From assembly GCA_036583965.1 (NCBI GenBank), contig JAZBQD010000027.1, positions 21,131,001-21,195,000 on the forward strand: 64,000 nucleotides of DNA, in the 5' to 3' direction. Below, in pieces: positions 39,796 to 49,450 of this stretch (position 1 is the first letter of the stretch; every line of letters starts with the position of its first letter). Made by a program: the position numbers and the translations under genes. Origin of the DNA: Prunella strophiata. Taxonomy: Eukaryota; Chordata; Aves; Passeriformes; Prunellidae. Under the pieces are notes generated by a model. The model searched no databases, was not told the DNA's origin, and saw nothing but the letters and a program-made list of their open reading frames with translations.

Positions 39796-42700
39796 TGCAA
39801 GACAATCATACTATAATCTCTATGTGATTTAAAATAAGTTTCAGGAATAGAATGAGCAGAAAAATAAGTACTGACAGATCAACTGAATACCTATTAACCA
39901 ATTAACAAAACAAAATTCTGAATGAAAGTAAAGGCCAAAAATATTTTGGACTGTAATGTAAGACAGCTGAACCATACCTGTAGGTCTGCAAGAGCATTTT
40001 AAACAGTACATGAGTGGCTTTTATACAAATTGCTACAATACCTCCACAGTATGCAATCTGTGTCTAATGTTTCATGTTATGAATATACAAAGACACAAAT
40101 ATCCTACTAATAGCCCTTCAGTGTTTCATGTTACCAAGACATTCACTATTGACATTTAGTATAGGATGACACAAAGGGTTATTGACCCATATTTTTCCAA
40201 AAGATATATTCTCACTTGACAATGTGGTGAACTGAAACCAATAGCATTCACCGAGCTTTGAAAGAACATCTTTCTCTTAAATATAAAAATTCAAAGATGT
40301 CAGTTCAGATTGCATTTTACACATCATAAGTCTCAGCAAACAGCTGGTATTTCACAATGCCTCAAGTCTTAAACATGACTTTTCAAAGCAAAATAAGAGG
40401 AAAGAAAAGGTAGCTCCAGATGATGCCAAGTACACTAAAAAGTGCAGGGAAAGAAATTAACAGCCATTTGATTAACAGCACATCACTTCTCTGTGAAATT
40501 GAATTTTTGAAATACTGAAGTAATAGAATGTAAGGTAGTACTAAACATTGCTGTGAAGTATTATGGAATGAGATGGAATACCACAATGCTGTTCCACAGC
40601 AACAGAAAGGAGAAGAAAATCAAAGGTTTCTGATGGGGGAATTTTATTCAGTTTGGTCTTTAAAGAACTAGAGGTACAATTTTAGTATTGTGGGAACAAG
40701 TTCAAAATCTGGCACCTCTATATAAAGCAAAACTTATAGAAGATAAAACTGTCAGATGATCTAATAAGACAATCCATATTCCTCTGTACTCAGACACCCA
40801 CACAATCAGGGCATGAGCCAGGACTTCCCTCTCTGCCTGCTCCAGGCAGTGACACACTCAGGTCTGGACAGTTGCTGCCCTCTCCCCCAGCATGTGGCAG
40901 CACACAGAGGGGAGCACACCCCAGCAGCTTTCCTTTGCAGCCACACACACTTGTCCTATTCCCCTCTAGGTCAGCTGCAGGTCAGGGAGCCAACCCTACC
41001 TCAGCAGCAGGGTCTCCTCTATTTCACCAAAATCAAACAGTGCTCTGGGAGCCCTTCTTGCACATGCCTCTCAGCCTGCCAGCTGCTGCTCCCCAGACCA
41101 GTGACAGCCAGGCTCAGCTATGCCAGGTCCCTGCTGGCATGGCCAGGATGGAGGCACCACCACACTGCCCTGCAGGGTCTGCCCCCCACCCCTGGCAGCT
41201 GCCTTGCAGCCCTTTCTCTCCTTACCCTCTGTATTTCCTTCTTTACAACTATGACTCCATCAACTCTTTTGACCTTCAAAGGAGAGCGGAAAGAGATGCA
41301 TGTGAGAAATCCAAGACCCTCTCTCTCCCCAGTGCACAAACTGTACTGCTGGTTTTTGCTAACCCAGCCTGATGTGCACTGCTGCAGCCTGGCAAATAAC
41401 CTCCTGCACCTCACAGGCCTAAGGCAGCATGTTACAAAAGAGACTGGCATGCCAGCAGTGATAAAGCCATTATCCATGATCATTAAAGAATAACACAGCA
41501 TATCCAGATTGGCTTTTTGTACTTATCTTGTGATAAATACCAAAATTCTTAAGTGTCTTGCTTGCTGATACGCTTTTCAAACCAGCTTCCTAACTTCTTA
41601 TGACCATTCTCTGTAGTTAATATTGTTTCCCTTGATTAAATCCTCCTACTTTTTTATACATATCTCTCCTCTTTAACCCTTTTGATTTGTTTCTTTTCAT
41701 AAGCAGTCCTGCAACTTGCTACTATCACATGTCTCCCACCTTTGTCAGACAAGGCTCAGAAAAACACTTTCCTTTTCCCACATGACACAGCAGTGTGCCA
41801 TACACAGACATTAATTTATATCACCACTGCTGGCAGATGCTACAGCCTCTGTGAGAAACCAGCACAAATATATTTTCTATTGATGCATTACATAGCTGTC
41901 AGCACACCAAAATTTTGTGCAGAAGGGAACATTTGAGACACTTCTTGGCAAGATGCATGTGCTGCATTTAATAAACATAACACTGTAAAATAAGCTTTAC
42001 CATACAATAAAACTAGTTACCTCTTCCCCCTGACAAAAAAGAATCAATGTGAATCAATTAAAATCATTACATCAGTTTTCAAGAGCTCTTTTCTTCACCT
42101 TCTTAAGGTAGGAAGAATTACCTAGAAAAATCAGGTCACTACTTTTTCATCAGTCTTTTCTTAGAACAAAACAGAGGTCATATTAAGGTTTTGCTTTGAA
42201 CAAATACTTATTCAAAATATTTTATCAAGTCAAACACATATAAGATATGCATATGTACACATAACTTACACACGGATAAATATACCTTTTCTGGATAATA
42301 AATCTTACAAGCAATGTAGTTTTCATTTAAATGAATCATGGAAATAAAGTTAAATGTGGTGAAGATGTTAAGTGGACTGAAGTACCAGCAAGTAAGCAAA
42401 GGAGACTGAAAACATTTGAAAAGTTAAAAAATATTTTTAAAATAACTGAATTCTTTTAAGTGTATGTGAATATACAGTAAGATTCAAAGAATTCAAGAAT
42501 AGGGGGTGGTTAAATACATCTCTTGTTTCTACACTGACAAAAACTGGACCAGTTTCTAAACTCTTGGTCAAGCCCAAGAAGTTTTACATTTAAATTAATA
42601 CAGTTTTTCTGAAACTGCATCTTTGTGGTACTTCCTAGAAGAAATCACAGCACACCCACCTGCAGGGAGCTTACAGAGGGGCTGCACACTCAGGGCAGGA

Positions 42701-45700
42701 GATCAGGGCTGTCAGCTGGGGGGAAGGGGGAAGCTCCAAGGCAGTATCAGAGGAAACAGGGAGGTTTGTCTCACTCAGCACACTCACATCCTGAGACTAC
42801 CTGATACCACTGGAATCAAGAAGAATAAACTCCCTGCACAGAAGCTTTGTCACCACACCAAAACATGACATGAATGACAAAGATAACCAACTTCCTTTAG
42901 ACAATATGATCTCACCAAAAAAAAGTAACTTCCTAAAATTAGAAAGTATTTGAACTTTTAATACTAAGTGAAGGATATTTTTGTTTATTTTTATTAGAAT
43001 AATAGGAAATAGTTATTTTTAATATCTGATCTATGTCAGCATCCCCTTTAGGTAAACTCCTGTGGCTAGTATTGCATTAAGTGCTGTTTTCCTGTTTAGC
43101 AATCTCTCACAAGTTAACTAAATGCCTTGCAAAAACCATTTCAAAACTAGCTTGCAAAGTATTAAAGATAAAAGATAAGCATTAAACAGATGACATCTTC
43201 TGCAAATCCATCATAATCCATTGTTTTAGGTTTTACATTTCTGGTGATAAATTACTTAAATTCTTGTCTGATGATGATTAAACATTAGGATTACTACTTT
43301 CTGTTATGGATCACTTCTATTTTCATTACTTTCACCAGCCTACATTGCCAAGAGGCAGTGTCTGAGGCAAAGTGAATGACTGCAGTGAACAGCTCTGAAG
43401 ACACAGACACTGAGCTTCAGTGCCCCATCCTCTGTCTCACTGTCACCAGGGACTGATGCTCCACTTCAGGGGAACCCTGCAGCACAAGTCACACCTCCTC
43501 CCTTACTCATTTAGCAAATTCCCTCTTCTAGCTCCATTCCCAGCAGCTAGTGTTGAAGTGTTTGGTGCCTGCAATAACACCACTTTGACAACACTAACTG
43601 AATCAGGCAGGCTGCCCTGCAGTTAAAGGCCCAAAGGCATTACTTGATCCATCTCTTACATTTCCTTTCCTGATGGCACACACACAGGTTGAAGTAACTC
43701 AAGTTGTTAGCTCGTGGGAGTTCAAACAGCAAAGTGAGTTTGAAGCCTTGACACAAGAGCTCTTAATAGAGCCAACATTTTCTGTTCAAAGTGAAAAAAA
43801 AAAACCTGGATATGCATGCTCCTGAACCTGAATTTCCAACCTCATACAAAGCCCATGTGTCATTTTTCACAGGGAACCTCACACCAGGACACACTAGCTT
43901 CTCAGACAGGAGCACTGAGCTGGCAATCCAGAAGAGAAAGGCTCAATGCTGCTTAGCTTTTATATATGCAAGGTTTATACTTTTAATATCTGAGGCTCAC
44001 TTTCTGGAAGTGTAACTGACTGAATCAGCTTCTGCTCTTCAAAGGACAACTTCCACTAACCAAATATACATATTTTCATAAACATACAGTAATGCAAAAC
44101 AGCCAGCATTCAAAAGGTTCAAACCCCAGTGTTTTACACCCTAAAGCCACTGAGACATTTCTCTTGTACAGGAATTACCTCCAAAAAGGTAAAGGGGCAG
44201 AATCCACAGGTCTCAAACACATAAAACAGCCACCCAGGAGAACAGCTGTGACACAAGGTGCATGGCTGGTGATGGGACAAAGGCATGTGGTTCCCCATAT
44301 TAGCCAATCCATAAAACATAACCCCATGCCATCTGGTCAAGCACATTTGTGTTGCAATGCTGAGCACCAATCTCAGTTTCTACTGCTGCCCAGCAAAGCA
44401 ACAAATGCTCCTGTTTGAATCAGGCTCCACCAAAGAGCAGCATCTGGCACCACAGCATCAGCCACAATCCCTCTGCACTTTTGATGTGGCTCACAAAGGG
44501 TTACCAAGGGCTACCGGGCAAAGCTGACAGATCACTGACTGTGTGATCTGCCCCATTTATTCTGAAAAAATAAATATGTAACAAAATGGAAAAGACTTGA
44601 TACTTTCATCAGACTGACTGACACCTACTCCTAGGTCTGCCTGAGGCACCACCTCTCACCTTCCTCTTCTTTGGAACTGCTGCATTTGCAAGTAGCCCCC
44701 AAGACATGAAAACTTGGTTCATAGAGAAAGGCCTGACAAACATCAACTGCAGTAAGAGACAAGGCCAGGCCAAAAATCAAACAGTCTGCCCTCAATGAGG
44801 CCCATTCATGAAGCCTTCATCCACCCTTCTCAGTCTCTGTATTGATTAGGAGCTGTGCAGTGAGAGTCCCCTGACCCATTCTAAGACTTAGTGGAAGATC
44901 AGGGAGTTTAGGAGCTGCAGCTCAGTTCTGGAAGATGAGGGATAAGGGCCATATGAAGTTCAAACAGCTCAGCTAAGCAGTACAGGCACAGCAGCAGTTT
45001 CAGACAGATTCTGCAGTCAGTGGCCAAGATAATTCCATCCTAATACCAACCCTGCTCTGCCTCCAGTGCCTTTAACTCATCACCCCACAAGGAAAGGTGA
45101 GCTAGCTAGTGTTTCTACAAGACCCCAAGATCTTATGATACAGCAACTTTATGATGCAAATCTACTATGATGCAGTATTAGTTCACTGACAAGTAAACTA
45201 AAGTACTGACAAAACTCACAGCCTAGGGCACAACTCCAAGCAGATCTCACCAAGTGAATAATCTTCAAGCCATTGATACTTCTTCAGAAGTTATTACTAT
45301 GAGCTCTTTACAGTCTCAGCCACAAATTACAAGAAACTGGCAGAATTTCAATTCCAATAATTTTTGAAATGAACACCTGAGTGATCATTTCCATGAGAAA
45401 GGGTATCCACTTTTCAAAACCCCACAGAACCTCAGTATGATCATCGAATTTTGAATTCACAGAACACCAAGGTAACATTCCCAGCAAATTCAACACTATG
45501 TAGAGTTATCTATTATAGATTTTGATCCAGCAACAGTTCCCTTTGTTTAAAGGGTAAAATCGGTGTAGGGCAGAGAAATGCACCACTGGAGAGAGCTGTC
45601 TGCAGCACTGAGCAGTGCAGGTACCTCAGGCACACAGCAGACAAAGAGACAACTCTTGTAAATAATCCAAGATAGACAATTATAATCTGTACTTCAAACA

Positions 45701-47192
45701 TACTTAGAGAAACAAATATTAATCTCGATTCCCAAAACTGCTCTAACAAAGAAGACAACAGAGCATTTTGATAACTTAGATTTAGTAGACAGAAGGAGAC
45801 CACCATGGGTTTAATTCATCAAAAATAAAATTAAGTAATAGTGGTCCAGATAACCAACATTAATCTAGAATTCAAGTTGATGCAATAAGTTGGCCATCTC
45901 AAAAATATCACGATGACACATTTCTAGTTCTTAAAAAGAAACCAAATATAAACCAAGGCTCTGGTGTAGCAAGTGCTGAAAGTCACAAGTTGTAATGGTG
46001 CAGAGAAAAAGCTGAACTGGATTTCTACCACTGAGAGAAGCCCACCCTTTGTGCTCCATCACTCAGATGAAGTATTGCCTCAGCATATGCCATTCAAGCA
46101 GGCACTTGAGCTCTCAAGTACACGGAGATAGCCTCTGTACCATTCACATCTAGTGCAAGAGTCTCAGAGCTTTGACTCTGACTAGCTGAACTAAGTTTTT
46201 CCTTTTTGCACTCTGAGCTTCCAGAAAACGCTGCTTTGATATTAAGACATAGCTGCTAAAAGAATTAATAAGAAATAAAATAACTGGGTTTGTAAGCAAA
46301 CATCGACAGAGACATGGACAAACTTGTATAATTCACTCCACTGCTTTTTGCTAGCATCACAAGAGTGAATGGCAATTTCTATTACTATAAACCAAAAGGA
46401 GAACCACAACTGAAATGTTACAATGTATCTGTTTCTCAATGTTTTAAAACACATGACAGGCTCAGGAGTTAGTTTCCTTCCAAACGACATCTGCTCGGCT
46501 GCCACCATCTCTGCCGAGACATAGGTGTGCACAAAGCAGTGACAGGAAGTATATATAGTTTCTTCTTGAATTATTAATATAATCTTATCTCGATATCTGA
46601 AGCCAACTTTATGAGTCACGGTAACAAAACATCAGCCCAAACTAAAAGCCTCATTTAAAACAGGGCAGAATTAGGAATTACACTTAGGCATTAAATAATG
46701 ATTCCAAATATCAACTTAAAAAGCCAACAAATTTTAAAAAACATGTATAGAGTACTACACAGGCAACCAGCTATCAAGATCACGATTTCTCGTTACTAAT
46801 CAGTCTTCTCCATTCACCTGACCACTGAAAGTCACAAAAAGCTGGAAGAGCAGCTGACTGCCGCTGCCAGGGCTGCTTCACCCGCCGCTTCCCGCAGCCC
46901 CTGCCCTGCTCAGCTCCCCGGCCACGCCGGCCCGGCGTCCTCTGCCGCCCTCCCTCCCCACCAGCGTCCCCAGGAGCAGCCAGAAAAACCAGAAGCAAGA
47001 GGTCGTTTGATTTGTAACCCGCTCCCATTAAACAGTAACGCACACAGATGGTTAAAATGGTGACCCCTGGGACTACTGCGGGAACTTCTCCTCAGCACGG
47101 CCACCGCACGAGGGGCCCGGGGCACTCCCTCTCGGGCTGCGGGCGAGTCCTCACGGAGGTTTGGGAGCCGCCAGCCCGGCGCGGAGCTGCGC

Positions 47193-47215
47193 CCTGTCCC
47201 GGCAGCCGGGACAGG
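47193..47215. repeat. 23-bp near-perfect palindrome beside the minisatellite
   Basis: CCTGTCCCGGC (47193-47203) and GCCGGGACAGG (47205-47215) are exact reverse complements around a single A. The palindrome ends 7 bp before the first unit of the 34-bp array. Confidence 0.9.
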
Positions 47216-47222
47216 ACGCGCC

Positions 47223-48810
47223 GAGCCGGGGCAGGAGCGGCCGCAGGGAAGGGAAGGAGCCGGGGCAGGAGCGGCCGCAGGAAGGGAAGGAGCCGGGGCC
47301 GCAGGGAAGGGAAGGAGCCGGGGCAGGAGCGGCCGCAGGGAAGGGAAGGAGCCGGGGCAGGAGCGGCCGCAGGGAAGGGAAGGAGCCGGGGCAGGAGCGG
47401 CCGCAGGGAAGGGAAGGAGCCGGGGCAGGAGCGGCCGCAGGGAAGGGAAGGAGCCGGGGCAGGAGCGGCCGCAGGGAAGGGAAGGAGCCGGGGCAGGAGC
47501 GGCCGCAGGGAAGGGAAGGAGCCGGGGCAGGAGCGGCCGCAGGGAAGGGAAGGAGCCGGGGCAGGAGCGGCCGCAGGGAAGGGAAGGAGCCGGGGCAGGA
47601 GCGGCCGCAGGGAAGGGAAGGAGCCGGGGCAGGAGCGGCCGCAGGGAAGGGAAGGAGCCGGGGCAGGAGCGGCCGCAGGGAAGGGAAGGAGCCGGGGCAG
47701 GAGCGGCCGCAGGGAAGGGAAGGAGCCGGGGCAGGAGCGGCCGCAGGGAAGGGAAGGAGCCGGGGCAGGAGCGGCCGCAGGGAAGGGAAGGAGCCGGGGC
47801 AGGAGCGGCCGCAGGGAAGGGAAGGAGCCGGGGCAGGAGCGGCCGCAGGGAAGGGAAGGAGCCGGGGCAGGAGCGGCCGCAGGGAAGGGAAGGAGCCGGG
47901 GCAGGAGCGGCCGCAGGGAAGGGAAGGAGCCGGGGCAGGAGCGGCCGCAGGGAAGGGAAGGAGCCGGGGCAGGAGCGGCCGCAGGGAAGGGAAGGAGCCG
48001 GGGCAGGAGCGGCCGCAGGGAAGGGAAGGAGCCGGGGCAGGAGCGGCCGCAGGGAAGGGAAGGAGCCGGGGCAGGAGCGGCCGCAGGGAAGGGAAGGAGC
48101 CGGGGCAGGAGCGGCCGCAGGGAAGGGAAGGAGCCGGGGCAGGAGCGGCCGCAGGGAAGGGAAGGAGCCGGGGCAGGAGCGGCCGCAGGGAAGGGAAGGA
48201 GCCGGGGCAGGAGCGGCCGCAGGGAAGGGAAGGAGCCGGGGCAGGAGCGGCCGCAGGGAAGGGAAGGAGCCGGGGCAGGAGCGGCCGCAGGGAAGGGAAG
48301 GAGCCGGGGCAGGAGCGGCCGCAGGGAAGGGAAGGAGCCGGGGCAGGAGCGGCCGCAGGGAAGGGAAGGAGCCGGGGCAGGAGCGGCCGCAGGGAAGGGA
48401 AGGAGCCGGGGCAGGAGCGGCCGCAGGGAAGGGAAGGAGCCGGGGCAGGAGCGGCCGCAGGGAAGGGAAGGAGCCGGGGCAGGAGCGGCCGCAGGGAAGG
48501 GAAGGAGCCGGGGCAGGAGCGGCCGCAGGGAAGGGAAGGAGCCGGGGCAGGAGCGGCCGCAGGGAAGGGAAGGAGCCGGGGCAGGAGCGGCCGCAGGGAA
48601 GGGAAGGAGCCGGGGCAGGAGCGGCCGCAGGGAAGGGAAGGAGCCGGGGCAGGAGCGGCCGCAGGGAAGGGAAGGAGCCGGGGCAGGAGCGGCCGCAGGG
48701 AAGGGAAGGAGCCGGGGCAGGAGCGGCCGCAGGGAAGGGAAGGAGCCGGGGCAGGAGCGGCCGCAGGGAAGGGAAGGAGCCGGGGCAGGAGCGGCCGCAG
48801 GGAAGGGAAG
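47223..48810. repeat. 34-bp GC-rich minisatellite, 47 units
   Basis: The plus-strand unit begins GAGCCGGGGCAGGAGC and continues GGCCGCAGGGAAGGGAAG. It is 34 bp long with 19 G, 7 C, 8 A and no T. The first three units are 34, 33 (one G lost) and 25 bp (nine bases lost). From 47315 to 48810 there are 44 consecutive 34-bp units that look identical by eye. Every unit except the shortened third carries GCGGCCGC, the NotI recognition sequence. There are three CpG sites per unit. Because T is absent from the plus strand and A from the minus strand, no stop codon can occur in any of the six frames. The open frames of 582-773 codons across this region are a product of that composition and are not genes. 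The array is in VAV3 intron 1, its near end 86 bp from the exon 1 donor. Confidence 0.98.
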
Positions 48811-48896
48811 GAGGCTGCCCGGGTGCGACTCACGCTCAGCGCCCCGCAGCTGCGGCTGCAGCGGGCAGCGCACCGGCCTGGGGGGAGCGGCCTCAC

Positions 48897-49100
48897 CTGG
48901 GACATCTGAGGGCGCAGGTTGATCTCCTTGAGGTTGATGGAGTGGCTGCGGAGGTTGTTGAGCAGCTGGCAGAGCAGGACGCCGTCGCGCAGTGTCTGCG
49001 CCAGGTCGAAGACCTGGGCCGTGTCCCAGGTGACCCGGTGGTTGGGCGGCAGCACCTTGCAGCTGATCAGCCACTGCCCGCACTGCTTCCAGGGCTCCAT
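48897..49100 (-). CDS. VAV3: VAV3 coding exon 1 (start codon and calponin-homology domain, residues 1-68)
   Basis: Encodes 68 residues starting [20 protein letters not shown] and ending [10 protein letters not shown]. This is the conserved start of the Vav-family calponin-homology domain, including [20 protein letters not shown]. Vav proteins are Rho/Rac exchange factors regulated by tyrosine phosphorylation. The MEPWKQC opening matches VAV3 rather than VAV2, which starts with MEQWRQC. The start at 49100 is chosen because it matches the family start exactly and has a good Kozak context (G at -3, G at +4). The reading frame stays open upstream to an ATG at 49472, but the intervening translation is low-complexity G/A/R/P sequence typical of a CpG-island 5' flank. 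The exon ends CAG followed by the donor GTGAGG (48896-48891), phase 0, and joins directly to exon 2 at 19357. Confidence 0.97.
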
Positions 49101-49178
49101 CCCCGCCACCGCGCCGCGATTGCTGCGGCCGCGGCGGCCCCCCGCTGCGCCTCCCGCCGCTACCGCTGCCGGCCCGGC

Positions 49179-49240
49179 CCGCCCCGGGAGGCGGCTCCGA
49201 AGGCTCCCACCGCCCCGGGAGGCGGCTCCGAAGGCTCCCA
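49179..49240. repeat. Perfect 31-bp tandem duplication in the VAV3 5' flank
   Basis: Two identical adjacent 31-bp copies (49179-49209 and 49210-49240) start CCGCCCCGGGAGGCGG and end AAGGCTCCCA. They lie 79-140 bp upstream of the start codon, in the likely 5' UTR or core promoter. Each copy contains a GC-box-like element. A short CCCAG/CCCGG repeat follows at about 49264-49295. Confidence 0.9.
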
Positions 49241-49450
49241 CCGCCCCCGGCCGCGCCCCGAGCCCGCCCAGCCCAGCCCAGCCCGGCCCGGCCCCGGTGG
49301 AGCGGAGCGCGGCGCTGCCGCCGCCGTCACCCCGCAGCGGCCCGGGCCGGCGTGAGGCTGCTGGCCCCGGCTGCCCGCCCGGGGATGGCACAAACAGCAC
49401 CTGCGGCACACCAGGCAGCTCCGACAGGCAGGGGCGCACAGCGGCGCAAT

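Larger units (their letters stand above)
19358..47222. other. VAV3 intron 1, main body; no gene seen
   Basis: This is the bulk of a 29,539-bp first intron (19358-48896). It is AT-rich, with scattered chance open frames. The longest is 226 codons at 40813-41493 on the plus strand, in a C-rich patch that is open in other frames too and has no recognisable domain. Recorded separately are a CR1-like 3' fragment, simple repeats, two strong inverted repeats and a short tandem duplication. I recognise no other exon, RNA gene or intact transposon. From about 46,850 onward the base composition shifts to the CpG island. Confidence 0.8.
46850..49450. promoter_or_regulatory. CpG island over the VAV3 promoter and first exon
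   Basis: Base composition changes sharply from AT-rich to strongly GC- and CpG-rich between about 46,850 and 49,450. The island spans the VAV3 start codon, exon 1, the first part of intron 1 including the 34-bp array, and about 350 bp upstream of the start codon. Vertebrate genes with such islands usually have dispersed, TATA-less promoters. I see many GC-box-like GGGCGG/CCGCCC stretches and no convincing TATA box upstream of the start codon. The transcription start site cannot be placed from sequence alone. Edges are estimated by eye. Confidence 0.8.

Noticed and set aside
40813..41501. 226-codon plus-strand frame with other overlapping open frames
   Set aside because: The patch is C-rich and poor in stops in several frames at once. 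The translation has no recognisable domain and no plausible splice or promoter context.
44110..44130. GGTTCAAACCC, matching a tRNA B-box
   Set aside because: There is no A-box at the right distance and no cloverleaf can be drawn around it.
47048..49083. Overlapping open frames of 582-773 codons on both strands encoding G/R/E- or P/A/L/R-rich repeats
   Set aside because: They are a product of the T-less 34-bp array, which cannot contain stops. All frames are open, the unit is not a multiple of three, and the array lies in an intron. Only the 68 codons of VAV3 exon 1 inside one frame are real.
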